Of a stretch of DNA of 64,000 bases, positions 26,303 through 35,794 are shown one piece after another. Position numbers and translations under genes: made by a program. This DNA is from UBA7434 sp042090785 (GTDB taxonomy: Bacteria > Pseudomonadota > Gammaproteobacteria > Pseudomonadales > UBA7434), in contig JBELIP010000002.1 of assembly GCA_042090785.1 (NCBI GenBank), positions 200,415-264,414 on the forward strand, given 5' to 3'. Positions within the stretch are counted from its first letter, which is position 1. Each line of letters begins with the position of its first letter. A model generated the notes under the pieces. It made no database searches and was not told where the DNA came from. It was given only the letters and a program-made list of their open reading frames with translations.

Positions 26303-27712
26303 TCACCTCACTCCTGTCCCGAGTAATATCACCTGTATGGTTTGCACCATAATCACTAAATCCAATAACAAACTGCGGTTTTTTACGTAATAAAGGTCGT
26401 AGCGTAATTTTTCTGCGGCGTCTTCTACCGATGCACCATAGGGATAATTTAATTGCGCCCAACCCATTAACCCCGGTTTAACCCTGTGACGCTCAGGATA
26501 AAACGCTAACTGCGTATTTAAATCATCGACAAACTCTGGCCGCTCTGGTCTTGGCCCAACAATACTCATATCGCCGTTCAACACGTTATAAAGCTGCGGT
26601 AATTCATCAATGCGTGTATTGCGAATAAATGCGCCTACTCGCGTCACACGATTATCGTTAGCCCCCGCCCATATCGCTTTGCCACCGGCTTCAGCATCGG
26701 TACGCATACTGCGAAATTTATATATTTCAAAAGGTAAACCGTTTAACCCTACCCTCACTTGTTTATAAATAATGGGCCGGCCTGTCTCAATAAACGTTGC
26801 TATCCCCGCCGCAATCATTAGTGGCCATGTCACAAATGTAATCGCTATGACTACAAAAATATCAAAACCGCGTTTTATCCAATCCCAGACCACGCTATTG
26901 GTGAATCCAGATGCAAAAACCATCCAGCCCAAGCGTATTTCGCTAATTTCTAAAATCCCCAGTTCACGCTCATAAAAAGTCACAGCTTCGACCACATTAA
27001 TGCCAAGTAGTTTGCAATCGAGTAGCTCATCCAGTGGAAAAACCACACCGTCTCGGGTTCGTCGCTCATCTAAGGCCACGACAACCTCATTAGCATCATG
27101 TTGACGCGCTATCTCAGCTAACGATTGATTGTGTTGACACACACGACCCTCAACGCGTTTTTCTTCGACAGCACTGGTTTTGACAAAACCTACAATGGTC
27201 GCAACCCCTCTATGGCTGGCTAATACTCGCTGCTCTAACTTTCTAGCACGCGAGCCACTACCCACAACGAGTACGCGAGAACTGAGGGATTCGGTGCTGA
27301 CCAATCTAAAAAATAACCAGCGGACAGGAGGTACGACAATAAGAGAAATGATGACTGAATAAGCAAGTACGCCATGACCCATCTCAAGAGATGGCGCTAA
27401 ATAATAAATAATGGTGAGCGCGGCGCAACCCAGTAGGCAATAGCTGGCTACGGTCCTTATGATCATGGCAACCGTGCCTTCACGGTAACTGGTACCATAA
27501 ACCCCCATAGCCATTGTGCTTGCCAGTAAAATACCGGCATAAACCATGACGCTTGCCAGTAATGTCGAGTCATAGCTAACAATCACCCCCCAATAACGAG
27601 ACCTAAGCTCATTACCCATAACGGCTGAACACAGCAATAAAATTAGCTCAATTACGCCGAGCAAAAGAAAAGGGGACGGGATATAATGACGAAAAATTCG
27701 AACGTGTGACAA
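26303..27712 (-). CDS. Undecaprenyl-phosphate sugar phosphotransferase, PEP-CTERM/EPS type
   Basis: This is an initiating polyprenyl-phosphate sugar-1-phosphate transferase with 469 residues. The N-terminal half holds four to five membrane helices, then a Rossmann-like domain (VLVVGSGSRARKLEQRVLAS). After a further membrane helix comes the catalytic domain with FDIFVVIAITFVTWPLMIAA, YKFRSMRTDAEAGG, TRIDELPQLYNVLNGDMS, IVGPRPERPEFV and VKPGLMGWAQLNYPYG. The N-terminus VRIFRHYIPSPFLLLGVIEL is the pattern I associate with the PEP-CTERM-associated group (TIGR03013). The start appears to be a TTG at 27712 with AGGG upstream. It would place the first sugar of an exopolysaccharide on the lipid carrier. 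Confidence 0.88.
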   Translation of the reverse strand: MSHVRIFRHYIPSPFLLLGVIELILLLCSAVMGNELRSRYWGVIVSYDSTLLASVMVYAGILLASTMAMGVYGTSYREGTVAMIIRTVASYCLLGCAALTIIYYLAPSLEMGHGVLAYSVIISLIVVPPVRWLFFRLVSTESLSSRVLVVGSGSRARKLEQRVLASHRGVATIVGFVKTSAVEEKRVEGRVCQHNQSLAEIARQHDANEVVVALDERRTRDGVVFPLDELLDCKLLGINVVEAVTFYERELGILEISEIRLGWMVFASGFTNSVVWDWIKRGFDIFVVIAITFVTWPLMIAAGIATFIETGRPIIYKQVRVGLNGLPFEIYKFRSMRTDAEAGGKAIWAGANDNRVTRVGAFIRNTRIDELPQLYNVLNGDMSIVGPRPERPEFVDDLNTQLAFYPERHRVKPGLMGWAQLNYPYGASVEDAAEKLRYDLYYVKNRSLLLDLVIMVQTIQVILLGTGVR

Positions 27713-27915
27713 TATGCTTACCCTGCAACCTGTTTGCGCTTGATCTAGATCTCGCTCTATCTCGACCTAAAAGAAAACCGAGATATCGTAATTATCGAGA
27801 TCTATAACAACGATTAAGTATTTTGATGTGACCAGCTCGCATCAAGAAAGTAGCGTTTAGAGTGCACAATTGATCAAATAATTCCTTAGTTATTGATTTT
27901 AGATGTGAAAATATA

Positions 27916-29532
27916 ATGAAAAATGTAAAAACGAGCCCACGTGATACCGCCCATTGGACAAAACTGACCCAACTGCATGATCAATATCGGTCACATTCTA
28001 TTGAGCAACTCAATGACTTAACGACCAATAGCGGACAAACAATTGACGCAGCTGGGCTTTCTGTTGATCTGTCACGCAACTTAGTTAATCAGGCTATTCT
28101 GGATGAGTTAGTGGCATTAGCTAAAACGCAGGGGATGCCAGAAAAAATTAGTCAGCTCATTGCCGGCGAAGCAGTTAACAATACCGAGGCCCGTGCGGCA
28201 CACCACAGTGCGTTACGCTTACCCGATACGGCACAAACGCGGCCCGATGTCGGCGAGACACAGCAAAAAATAAAACAATTAGCCGAGAGCCTTCGCAATA
28301 AAAGCTGGCGCGGCAGCGGCAATACTGAAATTACCGACGTGGTCAATATTGGTATTGGCGGTTCCGATCTTGGCCCAAGAATGGTCTGCAATGCCTTAAG
28401 TAGCATGGCTACAGACGGTCCACGTGTTCATTTTGTTGCGAACATAGATCCTCGTGATCTCGAAACCACGCTGCAAGGCTTAAACCGTGCAAGTACACTT
28501 ATTCTTATTTCATCGAAATCATTTAATACCACCGAAACACTCGAAAACGCTTTATCAGCAAGACGCTGGTTGCTAGAAGCAATTGCACAAAATGATTTAA
28601 GCAAACACGTTATTGCGGTTTCTTCTAATGTCGAAAAAGCGGTGGCTTTTGGTGTTGATGCCGACAATATCTTGCCGATGTGGGATTGGGTCGGTGGTCG
28701 TTATTCGTTATGGTCAGCTATTGGCTTGCCTATTGCTATTGCTATTGGCTACCCAGGCTTTAGAGCGTTATTGGATGGCGCTCATGCCATGGACGAACAC
28801 TTTGCATCTGCACCGGTTGAAAGCAACCTGCCCTGCTTACTTGCCCTGTTAGAAGTCTGGTACGTGAATTTCTGCAACGCGCACAGCTCTGCGGTGCTTC
28901 CTTATAGTCACGAGCTCGGTTTATTCCCCGATTACCTGCAGCAACTCACTATGGAAAGTAACGGCAAGCAGGTACATAAAGACGGCAGCCTTGTTACCGA
29001 GAGAACTTGCCCGACTATTTGGGGCAGTGCCGGCACTATCGGCCAGCATTCATTTCACCAATTACTGCATCAAGGCACCGAGTTAATTCCGGTCGATTTT
29101 ATACTGCCACTACACAGCCACTCGGATGAACAAAATAAACAAGCGCACTTAGTGGCGAACTGTTTAGCACAAAGCAAGGCATTAACCGAAGGCAAAAGTG
29201 TCACTGCAGCCACGCAAGAACTCACTGATAGCGGTTTATCTGAAACTGAAATAGCTGCATTAGCACCGCATAAGGCCAGCCCTGGTAATAGACCCAATAC
29301 GATTATTGCCATGGATAAATTGACGCCCAGCAATTTAGGTGCGTTAGTGGCACTGTATGAGCATAAAGTGTATGCCGCCAGTGTTATCTGGGATATTAAT
29401 GCGTTTGATCAATGGGGCGTGGAGCTAGGAAAACAATTGAGCACACCTATCTTTGCCGCACTTACCGGTGATAACTCGGCAAGCACGGATAAGACAACGG
29501 CATTTTGGGTTAAGCGCTTTACGCAATCATAA
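27916..29532 (+). CDS. pgi: Glucose-6-phosphate isomerase
   Basis: This enzyme interconverts glucose-6-P and fructose-6-P. It has 538 residues, the normal length. It contains NIGIGGSDLGPRMVCNAL, the signature DWVGGRYSLWSAIGLP, and LTMESNGKQVHKDG; the catalytic Glu is in the last motif, and the His is in TIGQHSFHQLLHQG. It is divergent from the sugar transferase and converges on the phosphomannomutase gene. In context it supplies both branches of the sugar-nucleotide genes next to it. Confidence 0.97.
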   Translation: MKNVKTSPRDTAHWTKLTQLHDQYRSHSIEQLNDLTTNSGQTIDAAGLSVDLSRNLVNQAILDELVALAKTQGMPEKISQLIAGEAVNNTEARAAHHSALRLPDTAQTRPDVGETQQKIKQLAESLRNKSWRGSGNTEITDVVNIGIGGSDLGPRMVCNALSSMATDGPRVHFVANIDPRDLETTLQGLNRASTLILISSKSFNTTETLENALSARRWLLEAIAQNDLSKHVIAVSSNVEKAVAFGVDADNILPMWDWVGGRYSLWSAIGLPIAIAIGYPGFRALLDGAHAMDEHFASAPVESNLPCLLALLEVWYVNFCNAHSSAVLPYSHELGLFPDYLQQLTMESNGKQVHKDGSLVTERTCPTIWGSAGTIGQHSFHQLLHQGTELIPVDFILPLHSHSDEQNKQAHLVANCLAQSKALTEGKSVTAATQELTDSGLSETEIAALAPHKASPGNRPNTIIAMDKLTPSNLGALVALYEHKVYAASVIWDINAFDQWGVELGKQLSTPIFAALTGDNSASTDKTTAFWVKRFTQS

Positions 29533-29582
29533 AGCGCTGACTAAAATACTATTTAGAGTATTCTAAAGTTAAAGAAAGTATT

Positions 29583-30926
29583 CTAGCCAATACGGGCGAG
29601 TAACTCTTCGGTTTTTGCCTGCATTAATGCTTCATCGCCACGCGATTCAACATTGAGTCGTAACAACGGTTCGGTGTTCGACATTCTGAGATTAAAACGC
29701 CAATCATCAAAATTCATACTTAAACCATCGGTGTTATCAATCTCTGCGGCTTGATCTTTATAAGTCGCAAGAATATCGGCAATAATCGCTTCAGGGTTTT
29801 CTACAGTACGATTAATTTCACCACTCACAGGATAACGATTAATCATTTCGCTAACCAAAGCGGATAATGGCTGACCTTTTTTCACAACCAACTCAGCAAT
29901 TAATAACCAAGGAATCATACCGCTGTCGCAGTAAGCGAAATCACGGAAGTAATGGTGAGCACTCATTTCGCCACCATAAACAGCATCTTCTAAACGCATA
30001 CGCTCTTTAATAAAGGCATGGCCCGTTTTACTCATAATAGCCTTGCCACCTAAGTCGTTAACAATGGCCTGAGTGTTCCACGTTAAACGTGGGTCATGAA
30101 CCACTGACTGCCCCGCTGTTTTTTGTAAAAAGGCTTCGGCTAAAAGGCCAACAATATAGTAGCCTTCTATGTAAGTGCCTTTTTCATCAAAGAAAAAACA
30201 GCGATCAAAATCACCATCCCAAGCAATACCAAAATCAGCGCCCGTTTCTACCACCTTGTCGATAGTGACTTGTCGATTTTCAACTAACAATGGATTAGGA
30301 ATACCGTTAGGGAAGTTGCCATCAGGATTATTATGAATTTTGGTAAAGCTAAGCGGTAATAAAGGCTCTAATGCATCAATAACAAGACCTGCACCACCAT
30401 TACCAGCATTGCAGACAATATTTAAACCAGCAAGGCTGGCGACATCGATATAACCTAATAAATGCTGTAAGTAATCGTCACGACTGTCTAAAGCACTTAC
30501 ACTGCCTGTTACTGCTGACGCTTTAAACTCACCCGCTTCAGCCATGGCTTTAATATCAAATAAACCGGTATCGCCACTAATAGGCTTGCTGCCGCGCTTA
30601 ACCAGTTTCATACCATTGTAATCAATGGGGTTATGGCTGGCCGTGACCACAATACCGCCATCAACGTCGTTATTAAAAGTCGCAAAATAAATTTCTTCGG
30701 TGCCAACTAAACCAATATCTAACACGTCAGCGCCGGCATCAGTAATACCTTTAGCAACAGCTGCCGAAATAGCAGGACTGGTTAAACGAATATCATGACC
30801 AAGGCATACTTTTTTAGCACTTAAATGCTCGGTAAATGCGCGACCAATTCGGTAGGCAATATCTTCATTTAATTGGTCAGGGACACGGCCACGAATATCG
30901 TAGGCTTTAAAACAACTGTATTCCAT
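29583..30926 (-). CDS. Phosphomannomutase/phosphoglucomutase
   Basis: This is a member of the AlgC/ManB phosphohexomutase family, moving phosphate between positions 6 and 1 of mannose or glucose. It has 447 residues. Motifs occur in order: SCFKAYDIRGRVPDQLNED, the phosphoserine loop VVTASHNPIDYNGMK, the metal-binding loop IAWDGDFDRCFFFDE, the sugar-binding YGGEMSAHHYFRDF, and the phosphate-binding RMSNTEPLLRLNVES. A dual-specificity enzyme could feed both neighbours, galU (glucose-1-P) and manC (mannose-1-P). It is the last gene of a minus-strand group manC, galU, mutase. Confidence 0.93.
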   Translation of the reverse strand: MEYSCFKAYDIRGRVPDQLNEDIAYRIGRAFTEHLSAKKVCLGHDIRLTSPAISAAVAKGITDAGADVLDIGLVGTEEIYFATFNNDVDGGIVVTASHNPIDYNGMKLVKRGSKPISGDTGLFDIKAMAEAGEFKASAVTGSVSALDSRDDYLQHLLGYIDVASLAGLNIVCNAGNGGAGLVIDALEPLLPLSFTKIHNNPDGNFPNGIPNPLLVENRQVTIDKVVETGADFGIAWDGDFDRCFFFDEKGTYIEGYYIVGLLAEAFLQKTAGQSVVHDPRLTWNTQAIVNDLGGKAIMSKTGHAFIKERMRLEDAVYGGEMSAHHYFRDFAYCDSGMIPWLLIAELVVKKGQPLSALVSEMINRYPVSGEINRTVENPEAIIADILATYKDQAAEIDNTDGLSMNFDDWRFNLRMSNTEPLLRLNVESRGDEALMQAKTEELLARIG

Positions 30927-30962
30927 TATTACTCTCTGTATATATTAGTAATGACTGATAGC

Positions 30963-30988
30963 CACACCATTATTTTCATAATGGTGTG
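30963..30988. other. Perfect 11-bp stem-loop between galU and the phosphohexomutase
   Basis: CACACCATTAT (30963-30973) pairs perfectly with ATAATGGTGTG (30978-30988) across a four-base loop. No T-tract follows on either strand, so it is not a classical terminator. In the transcript it lies between galU and the mutase and may protect mRNA ends or weaken read-through. Confidence 0.6.
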
Positions 30989-31018
30989 ATAGTTAATAAA
31001 AAAATATGAATATTTAAA

Positions 31019-31846
31019 TTAAGAAGACTTATAAAAATTCTCGTAACAATAATTGGTTGCATCAAGAAAACCTTCGATGCTGCCACAATCATAACGACGA
31101 CCTTTGAATTTATAAGCCATAACACAACCTTTTTTTGCTTGTGTTAAAAGTGCGTCGGTAATTTGTACTTCGCTATTTTTACCCGGCGGCGTATTACGTA
31201 AAATTTCAAAAATATCGGGTGTTAAAATATAGCGACCAATAATGGCAAGGTTACTGGGCGCATCTTCTTTCTTAGGTTTTTCGACCATATCCGTCACGCG
31301 ATATAAGTCCTCACGAATCATGTCGCCAGCAATAACACCAAATTTTTCAATCTGGTCATCAGGCACTTCTTCTATGGCAACAATCGTGCAGCGAAATTGT
31401 TTATAGAGCTCCACCATTTGCGTCAATACACCATCATCTTCGCCAAAACATAAATCATCGGCTAGTACGACACCAAAAGGCTCATCACCCACTAAGGTTT
31501 CACCAGTAAGAATGGCATTACCCAACCCTAGCATTGCGCGTTGACGCGTGGTTGAAAATGTCCCGCGGTTAATAACATCGCGAATTTCAGTCAGCAACTC
31601 TTCTTTGCCCGTGCCGGCAATTTCTTTTTCTAACTCGTAGTTAGCATCAAAGTAATCATTGATGGCGCGCTTGTTTCTGCCGGTGACAAAACCCACCTCA
31701 AATAAACCAGCATCTAAGGCTTCTTCAACACCGTAATGCACTAATGGCTTGTTAACAATGGGTAGCATTTCTTTCGGCATAGCCTTAGTCGCGGGTAAAA
31801 AACGTGTGCCGTAACCTGCAACCGGAAATAGACATTTTTTAATCAT
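31019..31846 (-). CDS. galU: UTP-glucose-1-phosphate uridylyltransferase
   Basis: This enzyme makes UDP-glucose from glucose-1-P and UTP. From the ATG at 31846 it has 275 residues and begins MIKKCLFPVAGYGTRFLPAT, the usual start. An ATG at 31861 is rejected because the GAGGG ribosome-binding site lies between the two. The nucleotide-binding motif AGYGTRFLPATKAMPKEMLP, VVLADDLCFGEDDG, VEKPKKEDAPSNLAIIGRY and the C-terminal GRRYDCGSIEGFLDA are all present. It lies between manC and the phosphohexomutase in a sugar-nucleotide group. Confidence 0.96.
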   Translation of the reverse strand: MIKKCLFPVAGYGTRFLPATKAMPKEMLPIVNKPLVHYGVEEALDAGLFEVGFVTGRNKRAINDYFDANYELEKEIAGTGKEELLTEIRDVINRGTFSTTRQRAMLGLGNAILTGETLVGDEPFGVVLADDLCFGEDDGVLTQMVELYKQFRCTIVAIEEVPDDQIEKFGVIAGDMIREDLYRVTDMVEKPKKEDAPSNLAIIGRYILTPDIFEILRNTPPGKNSEVQITDALLTQAKKGCVMAYKFKGRRYDCGSIEGFLDATNYCYENFYKSS

Positions 31847-31934
31847 GGAACCCTCAAACATTCAATCAATAAAAATTAGCCGCGCATTATATCCGACTAA
31901 CAAAAGGAGTGGCACTGAGCTTTGCTATTTATTA

Positions 31935-31962
31935 CGACCACTTATACTCGACCACTTATACT
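31935..31962. repeat. Perfect 14-bp tandem duplication
   Basis: CGACCACTTATACT occurs twice head to tail in the short gap between manC and galU. It probably reflects slippage or a recent duplication; a role as a regulator site cannot be excluded. Confidence 0.8.
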
Positions 31963-31984
31963 TGTCACGAAGACGACTTATCGG

Positions 31985-33430
31985 CTACTTATCACGGCCA
32001 TAGTCATCATCAAAGCGAATAATATCATCTTCACCCAGATAGCTGCCCGATTGTACCTCTATTAATTTTAAAAGCATCTTCCCGGGGTTTGCTAATCGAT
32101 GGCGATGACCCAGCGGGATATAGGTTGATTCATCTTCGTGCAAGCTAAATACTTTATCTTCACCTGCTGCCTTGTCTTCACAGGTCACCTCGGCGGTCCC
32201 ACTTACCACAATCCAATGCTCTGCACGGTGATGGTGCATTTGCAGTGATAACTTCTGCCCTGGGTTAACAATAATTTGCTTCACCTGAAAGCGCTCACTG
32301 GCACAAATCGATTCATACGAACCCCATGGGCGATAAACCACTTTAAGCATAGCACCTTCATCGCGGCTTTGCTGCTTAAGCGCCACCACCAAAGACTTCA
32401 CATCTTGCACTCGGCTCTTATCAGCCACTAAAACCGCATCGGCCGTTTCAACCACCACGGTATCGCTAAGGCCTAATGTTGTTACCAAACGAGAATCACT
32501 ATAAACAAGGCTATTACTGCTATCCTGAATAAGCGCATCACCGATCACTACGTTACCGTCGGTATCTTTATTAGAGATATCCCAAATAGCACTCCAGGAG
32601 CCAACATCATTCCAATGGGCATCCAAAGGTACCATCGCACCCTTAGTTGTTTTCTCCATCACGGCATAATCAAGAGAATCACTTGGGCAGGCAGTAAATG
32701 CTTGCTCTTCTATACGGGTAAAGTCTAAATCACGATAAGCTTGTTGATAGGCTTGCTGACAAGCACTATGAATAGCGGGTGCATGTTGCTCAAGCTCGAC
32801 GAGAAATTGATCGGCGCGAAACAAAAACATGCCACTATTCCAGTTAAAGTTTTCATCGGCCAAATAACGCTCGGCATCGGCTTTATTAGGTTTTTCGACA
32901 AAACGCTGAATCTTAAATGCGGTATCTTCGGTGCTTAAAGTAAGCGCCTCGCCCCGCTCTATATAGCCATAACCGGTTTCTGCCGACTCAGTTACAATAC
33001 CAAAAGTCACCAAATGGCCCGCATCGGCAGCCTTACGGGCTTTATCAACCCCCGCCTGAAACGCAGCCACATCACCAATACGATGATCGGCAGGCAGCAC
33101 TAATAAGACGGCATCTGGGTCGGTTTCTAACGCAGCAAGTGCTGCCAATGCCACCGCTGGAGCCGTATTGCGAGCCACTGGCTCTAGCAATATCCCAGCG
33201 GGAGCAATGTTAATGCCATGCAGTTGCTCGGCAACCAAAAAGCGGTGCTCTTGATTACAAACAGCCAATGGCGCAGCAATATCGTCCAAGCCTTGCAAAC
33301 GCAAAAGCGTCATTTGGAGCATTGATTGACCACTTTGAGTCAAATCAAGAAACTGTTTTGGGTAGGCCTCACGCGATAACGGCCACAGACGGCTTCCTGA
33401 GCCACCACAAAGAATCACTGGAAATAACAC
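31985..33430 (-). CDS. manC: Mannose-1-phosphate guanylyltransferase / mannose-6-phosphate isomerase
   Basis: This bifunctional type II phosphomannose isomerase/GDP-mannose pyrophosphorylase (AlgA/ManC/CpsB family) has 481 residues. The N-terminal nucleotidyltransferase domain starts with VILCGGSGSRLWPLSREAYPK and contains VLPADHRIGD, FVEKPNKADAERYL and NWNSGMFLFRAD. The C-terminal cupin domain carries the isomerase motif (RPWGSYESI, QIIVNPGQKLSLQMHHHRAE, HWIVVSGTAEV). It would turn fructose-6-P into GDP-mannose together with the phosphohexomutase downstream. The name algA would be equally valid; no alginate genes are in view, so manC is the neutral choice. Confidence 0.95.
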   Translation of the reverse strand: MLFPVILCGGSGSRLWPLSREAYPKQFLDLTQSGQSMLQMTLLRLQGLDDIAAPLAVCNQEHRFLVAEQLHGINIAPAGILLEPVARNTAPAVALAALAALETDPDAVLLVLPADHRIGDVAAFQAGVDKARKAADAGHLVTFGIVTESAETGYGYIERGEALTLSTEDTAFKIQRFVEKPNKADAERYLADENFNWNSGMFLFRADQFLVELEQHAPAIHSACQQAYQQAYRDLDFTRIEEQAFTACPSDSLDYAVMEKTTKGAMVPLDAHWNDVGSWSAIWDISNKDTDGNVVIGDALIQDSSNSLVYSDSRLVTTLGLSDTVVVETADAVLVADKSRVQDVKSLVVALKQQSRDEGAMLKVVYRPWGSYESICASERFQVKQIIVNPGQKLSLQMHHHRAEHWIVVSGTAEVTCEDKAAGEDKVFSLHEDESTYIPLGHRHRLANPGKMLLKLIEVQSGSYLGEDDIIRFDDDYGRDK

Positions 33431-33729
33431 ACTTTCTCCTTAAGTTAACAACGCACCAACATATAAGTAATGCACTTACAAAACCACATAAAACCTCAAT
33501 AATCTAATTGAAGCTTGGCCAGAATATCTCAACTGGCCCAACCAACACGATATAAAGCACAGGAATACTGGACTTAACAACTCTAGACGCTAGAATAGCC
33601 GACTTTCTCAACACTGATAGACAAATTATCTCATCATGACTTTTTTATGCGAGATGATTGTCGACTGACGATTCAACTAACATCCTCAGTCTGGCGAGCA
33701 TTATAACCACTTTTAGGCACAACATTATT
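33431..33729. other. Divergent gap between manC and fabA
   Basis: There is no gene. The stretch must hold the divergent promoters of manC and fabA. AT-rich stretches and a weak ATCTC/GAGAT inverted repeat about 80 bp before fabA are seen, without a convincing FabR- or DesT-type palindrome. Confidence 0.4.
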
Positions 33730-34242
33730 ATGAGTTTACCGAATAAATTTGATAAAAATCAGCTAATCGATTGCGGCCATGGCCGATTGTTTGGCCCTTG
33801 CAACGCACAGCTCCCAGTAGAAAACATGTTAATGCTTGATCGCATCAACCATATTGCGGCGGATGATGGTGAACACGGCAAAGGATCGATTATTGCTGAA
33901 CTGGATATTAACCCCGATTTATGGTTTTTTAAGTGCCATTTTCCCGGCGACCCTGTTATGCCTGGCTGCCTTGGGCTAGATGCCATGTGGCAATTGGTAG
34001 GCTTCTTTCTTGGCTGGAAAGGCAACCCTGGCAAAGGTCGCGCTCTAGGTGCTGGCGATATCAAATTTACCGGTCAAGTAACGCCCGACGCCAAACTCGT
34101 CAGCTATCACTTAGATTTAAAACGTGTCATTGAACGCAAACTCGTCATGGGCATTGCCGATGGTTACATGAAGGTTGATGGCGAAGTTATCTATACCGCC
34201 AAAGATCTGCGCGTTGGACTGTTTCAAAACGAAGAATCGTAG
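33730..34242 (+). CDS. fabA: 3-hydroxydecanoyl-ACP dehydratase/isomerase
   Basis: This bifunctional dehydratase/isomerase introduces the cis double bond in anaerobic unsaturated fatty-acid synthesis. From the ATG at 33730 it has 170 residues, the family length, and starts MSLPNKFDKNQLIDCGHG. An upstream start at 33658 would add 24 residues unlike the family. The catalytic residues fall at the E. coli positions: H70 in FKCHFPGDP and D84 in GCLGLDAMWQ. It pairs with fabB 141 bp downstream on the same strand, the normal fabAB module. Confidence 0.97.
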   Translation: MSLPNKFDKNQLIDCGHGRLFGPCNAQLPVENMLMLDRINHIAADDGEHGKGSIIAELDINPDLWFFKCHFPGDPVMPGCLGLDAMWQLVGFFLGWKGNPGKGRALGAGDIKFTGQVTPDAKLVSYHLDLKRVIERKLVMGIADGYMKVDGEVIYTAKDLRVGLFQNEES

Positions 34243-34383
34243 CTAAGTGGCTAATCGATTCGCTGAATGCGAATCATTATTCAGCATGCAATGTATAAGT
34301 TGTAGTTAATGTTAAATGCATACTGCAAAACTCAATAAAGCTTTAAGACTAAAAAGCTAACCGTTTAATTAAGGTCAATATCC

Positions 34384-35604
34384 ATGAAAAGAGTTGTTGT
34401 TACAGGTTTAGGTATCACTTCATGCTTGGGCACTACCGCGGAAGCAGTCGTTAGCTCACTAAAAGAAACCCGCTCCGGTATTCTAACAATACCAGAGTAT
34501 ATTGAAAAAGGTATGCGCAGCCATGTTGCTGGCCGAGTGGACATTGATCTAAGCGAACGTATTGATCGAAAATTATGGCGTTTTATGGGCGATGCGGCAG
34601 GTTATGCCTTTGTTGCTATGGAAGACGCTATTGCCGATGCCGGACTAGAAAGCAGTGATGTATCCAATATTCGCACCGGCATCATCGCCGGTTCAGGTGG
34701 CGCAACATCATCGAGCCAAGTTGAAGCAGCCGATGTATTACGCGACCGCGGTTTACGTCGTGTGGGTCCATATCGCGTTACGCAAACTATGGCCAGCACG
34801 GTTTCAGCTTGTCTAGCTACCGGCTTTAAAATCAAAGGCGTTAATTATTCTATAGCCTCAGCTTGCTCAACCAGTGCACACTGTATTGGTAATGCCATGG
34901 AGCAAATTCAACTCGGCAAACAAGATATTGTTTTTGCTGGTGGTGGTGAAGAAGAGCACTGGACGCTCAGCTCATTATTCGATGCCATGGGTGCACTATC
35001 ATCAAAATACAATGACACACCAAGCAAAGCCTCACGCGCTTATGATGCTAATCGTGATGGCTTTGTTATTGCTGGCGGTGGCGGCATGTTAGTCATTGAA
35101 GAGCTTGAACATGCCAAAGCGCGAGGTGCTAAAATTTACGCTGAATTAGTCGGCTATGGTGCCACCTCTGACGGCGCCGAAATGGTTTCACCTTCGGGCG
35201 AAGGCGCCGTGCGCTGTATGCAGCAAGCACTATCAACGGTAACTGGCGACATTGATTACATTAACGCTCACGGCACCAGCACTCCGGCTGGTGACGTTGT
35301 TGAACTTAACGGAATGAAAGCCGTGTTTGGTAACAAGCTACCGCCGGTTAGCTCAACTAAATCATTGTCGGGCCACTCACTGGGTGCTGCCGGCGTACAA
35401 GAAGCAATATACAGCCTGTTAATGATGCAGCATAACTTTATTGCAGGATCAGCCAATATCGACGAACTTGATCCTGATGCAGCTGACGTCCCCATTGTCA
35501 CAGAAACACAAGAAAACGTCGTACTTAACCGCGTAATGTCTAACAGCTTTGGCTTTGGCGGCACTAACGCTAGCTTGGTGTTTCAGCGCTATAGCGAAGA
35601 ATAG
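34384..35604 (+). CDS. fabB: 3-oxoacyl-ACP synthase I
   Basis: This condensing enzyme elongates the unsaturated intermediates made by FabA. It has 406 residues. The active-site cysteine is C161 in SIASACSTSAHCIG, and the two histidines are in NAHGTSTPAGD and SGHSLGAAGVQE. The C-terminus has NSFGFGGTNASLVF. The FabB rather than FabF assignment follows from pairing with fabA and the family-typical length. A strong hairpin terminator starts about 57 bp after the stop. Confidence 0.96.
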   Translation: MKRVVVTGLGITSCLGTTAEAVVSSLKETRSGILTIPEYIEKGMRSHVAGRVDIDLSERIDRKLWRFMGDAAGYAFVAMEDAIADAGLESSDVSNIRTGIIAGSGGATSSSQVEAADVLRDRGLRRVGPYRVTQTMASTVSACLATGFKIKGVNYSIASACSTSAHCIGNAMEQIQLGKQDIVFAGGGEEEHWTLSSLFDAMGALSSKYNDTPSKASRAYDANRDGFVIAGGGGMLVIEELEHAKARGAKIYAELVGYGATSDGAEMVSPSGEGAVRCMQQALSTVTGDIDYINAHGTSTPAGDVVELNGMKAVFGNKLPPVSSTKSLSGHSLGAAGVQEAIYSLLMMQHNFIAGSANIDELDPDAADVPIVTETQENVVLNRVMSNSFGFGGTNASLVFQRYSEE

Positions 35605-35660
35605 CAACGGGCATAAGTGGCGGATAAAATAAAAAATAAAACCCGCTGTTTGCAGTACCA

Positions 35661-35698
35661 AAAACTTGAAACAATTTGAAATTGTTTCAAGTTTTTTT
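35661..35698 (+). terminator. Rho-independent terminator after fabB
   Basis: A perfect 17-base-arm palindrome is centred on 35678; its strongest part is CTTGAAACAAT (from 35665) against ATTGTTTCAAG (ending 35691). The seven T residues at 35692-35698 follow directly on the plus strand. Confidence 0.85.
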
Positions 35699-35732
35699 AC
35701 ATTTGACCCAAAGTTTTTTTTACATTTGACCT
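35691..35732. repeat. Tandem duplication of the fabB terminator tail
   Basis: GTTTTTTTACATTTGACC (35691-35708) is repeated as a near-identical copy with one extra T (35713-35731). The second copy lies upstream of the beta-barrel gene and may contribute a TTGACC element, although no -10 is correctly spaced. Confidence 0.7.
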
Positions 35733-35794
35733 AACAATAGATACTGATCTAGCCGTTATACTGCAGCCATGTTTTTTTATAACGGACTTTCCTT

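Noticed and set aside
26301..26462. N-terminal extension of the small lipoprotein frame
   Set aside because: It overlaps the conserved end of the sugar transferase in another frame, and a strong Shine-Dalgarno points to the ATG at 26300.
30963..30988. Stem-loop as a Rho-independent terminator
   Set aside because: There is no T-tract on either strand.
35726..35762. TTGACC plus TATACT as promoter of the outer-membrane barrel gene
   Set aside because: The spacing is 25 bp, too long for a sigma-70 promoter.
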